From the NCBI RefSeq assembly GCF_020515695.1, contig NZ_JAIWJA010000002.1, positions 62,001-126,000 on the forward strand: 64,000 nucleotides of DNA, given 5' to 3'. The first letter of the stretch is position 1; each line of letters begins with the position of its first letter. Shown piece by piece: positions 55,842 through 63,702 of this stretch. A model generated the notes under the pieces. That model was given only the letters and a program-made list of their open reading frames with translations. It had not been told where the DNA came from and ran no database searches. The stretch is from Pseudomonas sp. MWU16-30317 (GTDB lineage: Bacteria; Pseudomonadota; Gammaproteobacteria; Pseudomonadales; Pseudomonadaceae). The position numbers and the translations under genes were made by a program.

Positions 55842-56727
55842 CCGGCGTCAGTCCACGTTCGCGCAGCAATTGCAGCCAGGCTTGGGCCGCCCGCGACAGA
55901 TAGGCGCCCTGGCGCCAGATGAACGCGATATCCCAACGCAGATGGCTCGCCTCCACCAGTCGCAGGCGAATCACCCCCGGCCGCACCAGGGCGCGGGCGA
56001 CCACGCTGGGCAGCAGCACCACGCCTTGGCCAGCCGCCACCAGTGCCGCGAGGAAATCCGCCTGGCCGCTGCGGCCGCCCTCCTTGGGCGTGAAGCCTGC
56101 CGCCTGGCACGCTTGCAGCAAGCGATCGTTGAGTACGAAGCTGCGCTGATATAGCAGGAACGGCGTATCTGCCAGTTCCGCCAGGTGCACTTGTTGATTA
56201 CCTGCCAAGGGATGGTCGGCGGGCAACAGCGCATCGAGCGGCTCATCGCAGAACGGCTGGGAAGCGAACGCCGGATTGTTCGAGGTCAGCGCACCGCCCA
56301 ACTCGAGCTCACCGTTGAGCACCGCTTGCTCGATTGTCCGGCTGCCGCCTTCGAGCAGGTGCACCTCGATGTTCGGATACCGCAGGCGATAGGCCGCGAA
56401 CAGGCTGGCGAACAAGGTGTTGCTGCCCAGCAGCGGTAGCCCCACGCGCAGCTCGCCGCGGGCCAGTTGGCTGAGGTCGTCGAGTTCGCGGTGCATCTCC
56501 TGGCGCAGCCGCAACATGGCGTCGGCATGTTGCAGGACGGTATGGCCGGCTGCCGTCAGTTGCAACGGTTGGCCCTGGCGCTCGATGAGCTTCACCCCCA
56601 GGCTCTGTTCAAGCTGCGCGACCTGTTTGCTCACTGCCGATTGGCTGATATGCAGGGTCAGGGCCGCTTGGGTGAATCCGCCTTGGCGTACCACTTCGGC
56701 AAAGCTGCGTAACTGCTTGAATTCCAC
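55831..56727 (-). CDS. LysR family transcriptional regulator
   Basis: 298 residues. The N-terminal helix-turn-helix (about 13-40) reads GFTQAALTLHISQSAVSKQVAQLEQSLG, followed by a linker helix and two-lobed effector domain (about 90-290). It is divergent from lrgA-lrgB with a 107-base gap, the arrangement of CidR-like regulators that control holin-like LrgA/CidA operons in response to metabolic state. The inducer is not evident. Confidence 0.9.
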   Translation of the reverse strand: MEFKQLRSFAEVVRQGGFTQAALTLHISQSAVSKQVAQLEQSLGVKLIERQGQPLQLTAAGHTVLQHADAMLRLRQEMHRELDDLSQLARGELRVGLPLLGSNTLFASLFAAYRLRYPNIEVHLLEGGSRTIEQAVLNGELELGGALTSNNPAFASQPFCDEPLDALLPADHPLAGNQQVHLAELADTPFLLYQRSFVLNDRLLQACQAAGFTPKEGGRSGQADFLAALVAAGQGVVLLPSVVARALVRPGVIRLRLVEASHLRWDIAFIWRQGAYLSRAAQAWLQLLRERGLTPVSP

Positions 56728-56744
56728 GATGCAGCCCCATTGGC

Positions 56745-56759
56745 ATTCCGGATTGGAAT
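56745..56759 (+). promoter_or_regulatory. candidate LysR operator between lysR and lrgA
   Basis: ATTCC-N5-GGAAT, an interrupted palindrome in the divergent gap, fits the LysR pattern of a short dyad. A TAATAAT -10-like run lies just beyond toward lrgA, which suggests activation of lrgA from this site. Confidence 0.45.
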
Positions 56760-56834
56760 CGAGTGTAGTCTAATAATTCTCTTTTGGGATGGTGGGGTGG
56801 TTCGTAAACTGCCTCTACTGCAGAGGTCCAATCG

Positions 56835-57221
56835 ATGAATCCCACCCGCGTTAAATACTGGTCCAGGGCCGCCACCGAAATGGCTATCCTGCTGGCACTC
56901 TGCCTGTTTGGCGGTCAAATGGCTGCATGGTTTCACTGGCCCATTCCGGGTGGCGTGATCGGCCTCGGTTTGCTGCTGCTGGCTTTCGCCTTCAACGTGG
57001 TCAAGCCCGCTTCGCTGCAACTGGGCGCCGGGCTGTTGATGGCCGAAATGCTGCTGTTCTTCATACCGGCGCTGATGAGCATGCTCGACTACGGCACTCT
57101 GCTGCGTCAGGAGGGCCTGCGTATCGGCGTGGTGATCGGCATCAGTACCCTGGTGGTGATGCTGGTGACGGCCTTTACCGTGGATGCCGTATGCCGCTGG
57201 AAAATGCGCCATGACGCCTGA
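56835..57221 (+). CDS. lrgA: CidA/LrgA family holin-like membrane protein
   Basis: A 128-residue inner-membrane protein with four hydrophobic segments and the family motif HWPIPGGVIGLGLLLLAF. CidA/LrgA proteins are holin or antiholin-like and modulate autolysis, eDNA release or pyruvate transport in biofilms. The ATG at 56835 begins the operon, and its end overlaps lrgB by 11 bases. Whether it acts as Cid or Lrg type cannot be told from sequence. Confidence 0.9.
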   Translation: MNPTRVKYWSRAATEMAILLALCLFGGQMAAWFHWPIPGGVIGLGLLLLAFAFNVVKPASLQLGAGLLMAEMLLFFIPALMSMLDYGTLLRQEGLRIGVVIGISTLVVMLVTAFTVDAVCRWKMRHDA

Positions 57222-57897
57222 ACCTATGCCGTTGTTCTGGCTCGCGCTGACGTTGCTGGCCTATCTGTTCAGTCGCTGGTTGTATCGACGGACTCGCCGC
57301 TACTTGTTGTCGCCGCTGATTCTGGTGCCTGCGCTGCTGTTTGCGGTGGCAGTACCGATGCACACAGGCTATGCCGAATATTCCAGCAGTACTCATTGGT
57401 TGCTGCTGGTGCTGGGGCCGGTGACCGTGGCCTTTGCTATTCCGATCTGGCAGCAGCGGGCGTTGCTGGCGCGGCACTGGCTGGCGTTGCTGCTGGGCAT
57501 GCTGGTGGGCAGCTGCGCCTCGATCGCCAGTTCCTGGTGGTTGGCGCGGGCCTTGGCACTCGACAGCTCAGTGGCGCTTTCGCTGGTACCGCGCTCGATC
57601 ACCACACCGTTCGCCATGCCGTTGTCCCATGACCTGGGTGGCTTGCCGGATCTAACGGCGGTATTCGTGCTGTTCACCGGGGTATTCGGTGCGATGCTCG
57701 GCGGTATCCTGCTCAAATGGCTACCCTTGCGCAGCCCGCTGGCGCGTGGCGCATTGTTTGGGGTAGGCGCACACGGCGCGGGCGTCAGCCGTGCGCAAGA
57801 GGTCGGCAGCGAAGAGGGCTCGGTGGCGGGCCTGGTGATGGTGCTGACCGGCCTGCTCAACCTCTTTGCCGCGCCACTGCTGGGCGCGATTATCTGA
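57211..57897 (+). CDS. lrgB: LrgB/CidB family membrane protein
   Basis: 228 residues with about seven membrane segments, the partner of the upstream LrgA-type protein. The family motif SLVPRSITTPFAMPLSHDLGG and GVGAHGAGVSRAQEVGSEEGSVAGL are present. The ATG at 57211 lies inside the end of lrgA and gives the expected N terminus; the frame from 57184 adds codons of lrgA. The pair is regulated by the adjacent LysR protein by inference. Confidence 0.92.
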   Translation: MTPEPMPLFWLALTLLAYLFSRWLYRRTRRYLLSPLILVPALLFAVAVPMHTGYAEYSSSTHWLLLVLGPVTVAFAIPIWQQRALLARHWLALLLGMLVGSCASIASSWWLARALALDSSVALSLVPRSITTPFAMPLSHDLGGLPDLTAVFVLFTGVFGAMLGGILLKWLPLRSPLARGALFGVGAHGAGVSRAQEVGSEEGSVAGLVMVLTGLLNLFAAPLLGAII

Positions 57898-58075
57898 TCA
57901 GCGGTGACGTGTCTGGCAGCCATGGTCTGAGGCGTTGGCGCCCTCAGGTCGCGCCTTGGCGCCCAAGGCCTGACTCGCAAGGCCATGAAGCTGGCTGCCA
58001 AGGCAACTGCCCGCTGCCTCTTGCTCTGCGTAGACTCGCCCCAAGGACGCACAAGCAAGTGCCTGGGTGAATGCC

Positions 58076-58186
58076 ATGATTGCAATCCGTATAGGCGCCG
58101 TCGCGCGTGCCTCATCGACGATACCCGACGCCCCGCACTGCGCAATCCCGCGCAGTGGCGGCCGTCGACAGCCGGGGCAGCGATGA
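58076..58186 (+). CDS. Possible 36-residue upstream ORF coupled to the hydrolase gene
   Basis: An ATG at 58076 opens 36 codons ending in TGA at 58184-58186, overlapping the ATGATG of the downstream enzyme. The product is basic and Pro/Arg-rich (ends GGRRQPGQR) and matches no family I know. It may be a leader ORF for translational coupling, or chance. The rest of the 285-base gap holds a perfect 7-bp hairpin GCCTTGG-CGC-CCAAGGC at 57953-57969 without T run. Confidence 0.25.
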   Translation: MIAIRIGAVARASSTIPDAPHCAIPRSGGRRQPGQR

Positions 58187-59079
58187 TGCCCCTGGGCGAG
58201 ATCCCGCTGGGCGTCTGGCGCACGCGGTCGCAGGCTTTGAGCTTCAATGGCCACAGTATCCGCTACTGGGCTGCGGGGCGCGGCGAGCCGTTATTGCTGT
58301 TGCACGGCTTTCCCACCGCCAGCCACGATTGGCATTATCTGTGGAAGCCGCTGGTCAGCCAGTACCGTGTGATCGCCTGCGACATGCTGGGGTTCGGCGA
58401 CTCGGCCAAGCCCGGTCGCCACGCCTACAGTCTGCTGGAACAGGCTGATCTGCAGCAGGCACTGCTGGCGCATCTGAATATCACCGAACCCGTGCATCTG
58501 CTGGCCCATGATTACGGGAGCAACGTCGCTCAGGAGCTGATATTTCGCCATACCCAGCAGCAGATCCGAATTGCCAGCTGTGTGTTTCTCAATGGTGGGC
58601 TGTTCGCCGATGCCCATCGCCCCGCCAGGCTGCAGCGGTGGCTATCAGGGCCTGTGGGGTGGTGGGTGGGGCGGGTCTTCGATCGCGCCGCTCTGGTGCG
58701 CAGCATTCCCGAACTTTACGGCCCCGACACCGGCCCCAACGAAAGCGAGCTGGACGATTGCTGGCAACTGCTGACGCGCAATCAGGGCCCGCGGGTGTTT
58801 CATCGTTTGATGGGATATCTGCAAGAGACCCGCGCCCATGGCGAACGCTGGACTCAGGCCATGCAGGAAGGGGGCGTGGCCATGCGCATGATCGTCGGCG
58901 GCAGCGACCGTATCGCCGGTGTGCGCATGCTCGAGCGCTATCGGCAGCTAATGCCCGGTGCCGATACGGTGTTGCTGCCGGATATCGGCCACTACCCGCA
59001 TACCGAAGCGCCGACCCAGGTGCTGCGCCATTTTCGCGAGTTTCATGCACCCGTCACACGTCGCGTTGCCGTGCTTTGA
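58183..59079 (+). CDS. Alpha/beta hydrolase, epoxide hydrolase/haloalkane dehalogenase-like
   Basis: 298 residues. The oxyanion motif LLLHGFPTASHDWHYLW is followed by the nucleophile elbow LLAHDYGSN, whose aspartate is the nucleophile in epoxide hydrolases and dehalogenases (serine in esterases). The catalytic His lies in DIGHYPHTEAP, and a cap domain (about 150-220) covers the site. It resembles the P. aeruginosa gene annotated as probable epoxide hydrolase downstream of lrgB. The start is ATG at 58183 or 58186. The natural substrate is unknown. Confidence 0.88.
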   Translation: MMPLGEIPLGVWRTRSQALSFNGHSIRYWAAGRGEPLLLLHGFPTASHDWHYLWKPLVSQYRVIACDMLGFGDSAKPGRHAYSLLEQADLQQALLAHLNITEPVHLLAHDYGSNVAQELIFRHTQQQIRIASCVFLNGGLFADAHRPARLQRWLSGPVGWWVGRVFDRAALVRSIPELYGPDTGPNESELDDCWQLLTRNQGPRVFHRLMGYLQETRAHGERWTQAMQEGGVAMRMIVGGSDRIAGVRMLERYRQLMPGADTVLLPDIGHYPHTEAPTQVLRHFREFHAPVTRRVAVL

Positions 59080-59128
59080 CGCCACGCGCAGCTGTGTGCA
59101 AGTGATCAACCCCCACAAAATGCAGGCA

Positions 59129-59300
59129 TAAAAAAGGCCACTGCATAGGCAGTGGCCAAAACAAGACGTTCACTTGAAGGAGCAACAAAACGTCAGAACA
59201 ACGGAACAACACAGGAGCAAACAAACACAGTTCGACAACAAGGGCAGGATGCAGCGCTTTGATTAACAGAGCGTTAACCGCCGTGATCGTCGATCAGTGA
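59129..59300 (-). ncRNA. Candidate small RNA, - strand
   Basis: On the - strand, a TAAAAT -10 element (complement of 59305-59310) is followed by about 170 bases without a gene. They end in a strong Hfq-type terminator: GGCCACTGCC/GGCAGTGGCC-like stem (59136-59157) then a run of six T (59130-59135). The body has repeated GTTGTT/TTTGTT segments and a GACGTT/AACGTC hairpin (59163-59191). The same terminator could instead end the SirB1-family mRNA, so a processed 3'UTR RNA is also possible. The rest of the 310-base gap shows nothing else. Confidence 0.5.
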
Positions 59301-59389
59301 GTTGATTTTAGGCGCTTGAGGTGTCGGGAAAAACTACTGATCGCGACATTCACTGTTACCTGCACCGCAACAGTAAGGACTGCGCCATT

Positions 59390-60196
59390 TCAGTGCATGA
59401 CGGTGACGGCCGTCGGCAGGTGATGCAAACGGTCGGTCAGGCGCAGGCGCTGGATCGGGTCCTCTGTGAGCAACAGGGCGTGCTCCAGATCGTAGCGCTC
59501 GGCCTGCGGGCACTCGAGGCGCTGGTACAGTCCGGCCCTGGACAGGTAATCGGCGGCGGTGGCCGATCCCAGCTCCATTACGCGTTCGGCATCCTTGAGG
59601 GCCGCGATGGGATTGTCGTGGCTGGCATGCAACTGGCGCAGATTGCGTGAAAGCCGTTGCAGCATCTGGCGTCCCGAGGCTTCCAGCAGGTGATCGGCTT
59701 TCAGGGATACCTGTGGGCCGAACTGGCGACCGAGCAGTTCGCGGCAATCCACAGGATAGAGACGGCGCCCACCGCAAGGGTCCAGCAGGTGATCGGCACC
59801 GGGCACACGGAGCAGAAAGTGACCGGGAAAATTCACGCCTGTCAGTGGAATATCCAGGCGACGCGCCAGCTCCAAAGCAATCAACGCCAAAGGCAGGGAT
59901 TGCCCGCGCTTGCGCTCCAGCACTTTGTCGAGCAAGGCGGCCTGGGGGCGCAGGGGGTGGAAGTCGTCTTGTTGAAAACCCAGGCTGTTGAGGCGGCGCA
60001 ACAAGGGTTGTGCAAGTTCGCTGACGGGCAGCATAGGCAGCCCGATACTGACTTCCAGCTGTAATTCGCGAAAGCCGCGCAGGATCTTGTCGGGATGCAC
60101 TTGCGGGTCGTGCTCGGCGGCGATCCACAGCGCCGCCTCAAAGGTCGCGACAGGACTGCGCGTCAGGCATTCGAGGCAAGCATTGCGTGGGCTCAT
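59390..60196 (-). CDS. SirB1 family protein (transglutaminase-like fold with TPR)
   Basis: 268 residues. The N-terminal two thirds follow the SirB1/DUF1460-type transglutaminase-like domain (KVLERKRGQSLPLALIALELARRLDIPLTGVNFPGHFLLRV). The normally catalytic cysteine of transglutaminases appears as a serine in RGQSLPLALI, as is typical of SirB1. A TPR-like tail (about 190-255, with AALKDAERVMELGSATAADYLSRAGLYQ) follows. It is related to E. coli YchA; no enzyme activity is established. It stands alone on the - strand. Confidence 0.85.
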   Translation of the reverse strand: MSPRNACLECLTRSPVATFEAALWIAAEHDPQVHPDKILRGFRELQLEVSIGLPMLPVSELAQPLLRRLNSLGFQQDDFHPLRPQAALLDKVLERKRGQSLPLALIALELARRLDIPLTGVNFPGHFLLRVPGADHLLDPCGGRRLYPVDCRELLGRQFGPQVSLKADHLLEASGRQMLQRLSRNLRQLHASHDNPIAALKDAERVMELGSATAADYLSRAGLYQRLECPQAERYDLEHALLLTEDPIQRLRLTDRLHHLPTAVTVMH

Positions 60197-60351
60197 GGCG
60201 GTCTCCGCGTTTGCACCAGTTTTAGTCCTGCCAGCGAGTTTCGTCCAGTGTCACGGGCGCCAGTGGTGAAGAGATCGTCATTCATGAATCTTTCTGCATG
60301 GCAACGGCGGGCTCCTATACTCATCCGATAACAAAAAACCGGAGCTCGCCG

Positions 60352-61374
60352 ATGTTCGCGCTGATGCAAAGCACCCGTACCGAGTCCGTGCACCTGGCCT
60401 ACGACCAGCCCACCGGGTTGCGCGCCGTCATCGCTATTCACAACAGCAGCGCCGGCCCCGCCATTGGCGGTTGTCGCTACCTGGCGTACCCCGACGACGA
60501 GAGCGCCATGGGCGATGCCATACGCCTCGCCCAAGGGATGAGCTACAAGGCGGCGCTGGCTGGCTTGCAGGTGGGCGGCGGCAAGGCCGTGATCATCCGC
60601 AGCCCCCATGTGGAGAATCGCGCGCTGCTGTTCGAGGCGTTCGGGCGTTTCATCGAGGGGCTGCAAGGCCGCTATGTGACCGCCATCGACAGCGGGACTT
60701 CAACGGCGGATATGGACTGCATCGCCCAGACCACCCAATACGTCACCAGCACCTCCGCTGCCGGCGACCCCGCGCCACATACGGCCATGGGGGTGTTCGC
60801 CGGCATCCGCAGCACGGCCATGGCGCGCTTGGGCACTGATGACCTGCACGGTTTGCGGGTAGCGATACAAGGGCTGGGGAAAGTCGGCTATGCCTTGGGC
60901 GAGCAGTTGCATGCGGCGGGTGTGGAGCTGCTGGTCAGTGATCTCGACCAAGGCCGGGTACAGTTAGCGATGGAGCAATGGGGCGCCCGCCCGGTGGCGG
61001 CGGAAGCTTTGCTGTCGACCCCCTGCGATATCTTCGCGCCTTGCGGGCTGGGTGGCATTCTGACCGGGCAAAGCGTTGGTCAGCTGCGCTGCGCCGCCAT
61101 TGCCGGTGCCGCCAACACCCAACTGACCACCTTGAACGTCGCCGATCAGTTGGAAGCGCGGGGGATACTTTACGCTCCGGACTACGTCATCAACGCAGGA
61201 GGATTGATCTACGTCACCCTCAAGCATCAAGGCGACGCGCTTGGCAGCATTACTCAGCGCCTGGCCGGGATCAGCACGCGGCTGACCGAGATCTTCGCCC
61301 ATGCACAGGCCGAGAAGCGCTCACCGGCGCGAGTCGCCGAGTTGCTGGCGGAGCGCTTGGTGTACGGGGCTTGA
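60352..61374 (+). CDS. Leucine dehydrogenase (Glu/Leu/Phe/Val dehydrogenase family)
   Basis: 340 residues; NAD-dependent oxidative deamination of branched-chain amino acids. The catalytic lysine is in LQVGGGKAVI, the substrate lysine in MSYKAALAGL, and the NAD loop IQGLGKVGYALGEQLHAAG is at about residues 172-190. NAGGLIYV is typical of the group. The ATG at 60352 follows GGAG. A TATACT -10 element at 60316-60321 is the likely promoter, though its -35 is weak. Confidence 0.93.
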   Translation: MFALMQSTRTESVHLAYDQPTGLRAVIAIHNSSAGPAIGGCRYLAYPDDESAMGDAIRLAQGMSYKAALAGLQVGGGKAVIIRSPHVENRALLFEAFGRFIEGLQGRYVTAIDSGTSTADMDCIAQTTQYVTSTSAAGDPAPHTAMGVFAGIRSTAMARLGTDDLHGLRVAIQGLGKVGYALGEQLHAAGVELLVSDLDQGRVQLAMEQWGARPVAAEALLSTPCDIFAPCGLGGILTGQSVGQLRCAAIAGAANTQLTTLNVADQLEARGILYAPDYVINAGGLIYVTLKHQGDALGSITQRLAGISTRLTEIFAHAQAEKRSPARVAELLAERLVYGA

Positions 61375-61466
61375 CGTAGTCGGGGCCAAGCTCCTCGTTA
61401 CACCAATCCCCTGTAGCGAAGGGCTGCCCCCAAAAAGGCCCTCACGCGGCCGCAACACGGCGCTGA

Positions 61467-61733
61467 TTACTCATCGGCAGCGTTCTCGGCACCCAGTTCG
61501 GCCAGCGCGCTGGCGTTGTTCTTGAAGGCGGCGGCGAATACCGCGCGATTCTTGGCCATGTAGATACTGGCATCTTCGGCATTTTTTTCCGAAAGTCCCG
61601 GGACATTCTTGAGCAAGACTTCGGTCAGGGATTCAGCCAGCTCGAGCATTTGGTCGTGTGCATCGGCGAGTTTACGATCCACGAATGTCGTCTCCAGGTC
61701 TCGGGTGCTGCGATACAGGGTTTCAACAGCCAT
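61467..61733 (-). CDS. yebG: YebG family SOS-induced protein
   Basis: 88 residues matching the YebG family: start MAVETLYRSTRD, then KLADAHDQMLELAESL and the conserved middle IYMAKNRAVFAAAFK. YebG is a non-essential DNA-damage-induced protein of unclear role in E. coli. A perfect LexA box overlapping the promoter stands 53 bases upstream of the ATG, confirming SOS control here. It is a monocistronic gene. Confidence 0.92.
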   Translation of the reverse strand: MAVETLYRSTRDLETTFVDRKLADAHDQMLELAESLTEVLLKNVPGLSEKNAEDASIYMAKNRAVFAAAFKNNASALAELGAENAADE

Positions 61734-61785
61734 TGTTTGGCCTCGTCGTCAGTTGCAGTGAGGGAGGCGAAGCTGCCTCGTCAAG

Positions 61786-61823
61786 TACTGTGTATTTATA
61801 CAGTTAAATGTCAGGCAGAGCAA
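61786..61823 (-). promoter_or_regulatory. LexA-controlled promoter of yebG
   Basis: On the - strand TTGCTC (complement of 61818-61823) and TATAAA (61795-61800) are 17 bp apart. The LexA box at 61786-61805, CTG-N10-CAG with the full TACTGT..ACAGTT form, covers the -10 element, so LexA binding would block it directly. Confidence 0.9.
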
Positions 61824-62006
61824 TACCTCTGGCCTGCGAGGTTTATAGCAGCCCAGCGACATCACGCCACGTGCCTAAGCATCGCCGACAACCATCTTAT
61901 TGAACGCAATGGCCTTTTTTCTGCATGGAAGGGTCATGTTCGTCCCGTACTCTGCCTCACGGCGCGACGCCGTATCAGGGTCTTCTCAGCTACCGAGGTG
62001 TGATCG

Positions 62007-62453
62007 ATGGAAATGAAATGGGCCGACAGGCTGCGCAAGACCCTGCATTCGCAGGCCGATTCCCTGGGCAATCTGTGCGTGGAGGCATTCCACTACCTGG
62101 CCTTGTTCGGGATCGGCGCAATTACCGCCTATGCAGCAGTGGCGACGTTTGTCGGCATGCTCGAGAAGGGCAGCGTATCGGTAGACGACATCCTGCTGCT
62201 GTTCATCTACCTGGAGCTGGGGGCGATGACCGGGATCTATTTCAAGACCAACCACATGCCCATCCGCTTTTTGCTCTACGTCGCCATCACTGCGTTGACA
62301 CGCCTGCTGATTGGCGATGTCTCGCACCACAATCCACCGGATCTGGGCATCATCTATCTGTGCGGCGGGATTTTGTTGCTGGCGTTTTCGATCCTGGTGG
62401 TGCGCTACGCATCGGCGCGTTACCCATCGGTCAAGGAGAAGGCAGAGGGCTGA
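62007..62453 (+). CDS. psiE: PsiE family membrane protein
   Basis: 148 residues with four membrane segments (about 28-50, 62-82, 88-106, 112-132). The family pattern EAFHYLALFGIGAITAYAAVATFVGML and YFKTNHMPIRFLLYVAITALTRLLIGD is evident. PsiE was named from phosphate-starvation induction in E. coli, with function unknown. I saw no Pho box in the 180 bases between yebG's promoter and this start. It stands alone on the + strand. Confidence 0.9.
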   Translation: MEMKWADRLRKTLHSQADSLGNLCVEAFHYLALFGIGAITAYAAVATFVGMLEKGSVSVDDILLLFIYLELGAMTGIYFKTNHMPIRFLLYVAITALTRLLIGDVSHHNPPDLGIIYLCGGILLLAFSILVVRYASARYPSVKEKAEG

Positions 62454-62583
62454 TCAGCGCGTCCGCGAATAGACTGCGCACCATCGCCACCCAGAGCGCC
62501 CATGCGTGGGCCTAAGTGGTGCGGTCGATAGGGTAGGGGATTTCCCAAACCCGGTCGGAAACCGGGTGTTGGCAGGTGATGAA

Positions 62584-62907
62584 TCAAAGCCCGGCGAGGT
62601 TGGCGGATCGGTTCCAGCCCTTGTCGGGCTTGGGCAACAGCGCGGGGCTGTCGCGATCGGTCATGGCGGCGAGGATGGCCATGGCGCTGTCGCCCTGCTC
62701 GATAGCGATGCCGAATTGCACGCTCTCGATCAGACGTTTCAGGCGCTTGGGATCGTTGCGCTGGGCGGCACTGATCATGCGCTTGGCGACCACCCCGGTT
62801 TCGTTGGACAGCGTCAACATGATGCTGCCGTCGAGGCGCTCGATGCTCAGATTGACCCGATACTGAGGTTGAAACGCGTCACTGATACTTTGAAAGGGAT
62901 TGTCCAT
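62584..62907 (-). CDS. Small DUF3509-like protein
   Basis: 107 residues, soluble, starting MDNPFQSISDAFQPQYRVNLSIERLDGSIMLTLS. It resembles the Pseudomonas DUF3509 group by its start and by the block VVAKRMISAAQRNDPKRLKRLIE. No function is known, and the family assignment is from memory. The 130-base gap before it, after psiE, holds a weak dyad ACCCGGT...ACCGGGT. Confidence 0.7.
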   Translation of the reverse strand: MDNPFQSISDAFQPQYRVNLSIERLDGSIMLTLSNETGVVAKRMISAAQRNDPKRLKRLIESVQFGIAIEQGDSAMAILAAMTDRDSPALLPKPDKGWNRSANLAGL

Positions 62908-63102
62908 GGCGTTTCACCTGATCTGTTCAAGACTGCACTTATTGACTGGGCGTGATCACGATTAGTTCGCCGCGCCAGACCACTGGTGGGTCCTCTGCTC
63001 CTTGCTGGCAATTTGACTTCGAGATGTACGTCAAGCGTCGTTTGTAACAGTAGTGATAAAGCAAGGGCCATGCCGGTTTTGTCAGACAATCGATTGACGG
63101 TC

Positions 63103-63137
63103 ATAAAAAAAGGCGAGCCCTTGGCTCACCTTTTTTG
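63103..63137 (-). terminator. terminator downstream of the HPF-like gene
   Basis: On the - strand GGTGAGCC/GGGCTCGCC-type pairing is flanked by T7 and A6 runs (AAAAAAAGGCGAGCC / GGCTCACCTTTTTT on the + strand), 14 bases from the gene's stop; it could work in both directions. Confidence 0.85.
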
Positions 63138-63150
63138 TGTGGACAATCAA

Positions 63151-63558
63151 TCAACTATTGCGTAATTGCTCTTTCTCGAGGAATTCCTCTTCAAGCAGAG
63201 CGTCGGCTTCGCTGCCCTCGGTCGAGGTGCCGGGAGCGGATGCGCGCCGCTGGCGAAGTTTGCCAAACAGGTGCTCCAGTGCGTGATCGAGCTTGACCGC
63301 CGCGCCGTCCACTGCCAGGTCCAGGGTGGGTGCCTTGTGGGTCACGGAAATCGGTTGGTGGCCCTTGGGCCGTGCTTCCATCTGGCAGCGTTTGTCCTGC
63401 GGACCGGCCTTGTCGCCGTTCTCGTCGCTGAGATGGACTTCAATACGGGTGAGGTCTTCCTCGTAGCGCTCCAGCGTGCTTTCTACTGTGGTTCTTACCC
63501 ACTCCTCCAGTCGGATGCTGCTTTCGATATGGTTGTCGCTATTGACTTGGATTTGCAT
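63151..63558 (-). CDS. HPF/RaiA family ribosome-associated protein
   Basis: 135 residues. The first 100 match the beta-alpha-beta-beta-beta-alpha fold of hibernation factors: MQIQVNSDNHIESSIRLEEWVRTTVESTLERYEEDLTRIEVHLSDENG, then AVDGAAVKLDHALEHLFGKLRQR. An acidic, Ser/Glu-rich tail of about 30 residues follows. It is distinct from the canonical short HPF next to rpoN and may be a stress paralogue. No rpoN-linked neighbours are seen here. Confidence 0.85.
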   Translation of the reverse strand: MQIQVNSDNHIESSIRLEEWVRTTVESTLERYEEDLTRIEVHLSDENGDKAGPQDKRCQMEARPKGHQPISVTHKAPTLDLAVDGAAVKLDHALEHLFGKLRQRRASAPGTSTEGSEADALLEEEFLEKEQLRNS

Positions 63559-63702
63559 AGTTCAGCCCTTATTCAGCTAGCTCGCAAGAAGTCGGATGGA
63601 CCATCGCGAAACGCGGGTATTTCCATCCGCTCTTGATTACAAGGTCAGGCACCGGGAGTTGGAATTCAACCCCCAGAACTAAATAAATAATTAGTGAACG
63701 TT

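Noticed and set aside
59160..59250. CrcZ/CrcY-like sRNA on the + strand, from several AACAA motifs
   Set aside because: Crc-titrating RNAs have such motifs, but there is no + strand terminator here, while the T run and hairpin clearly serve the - strand.
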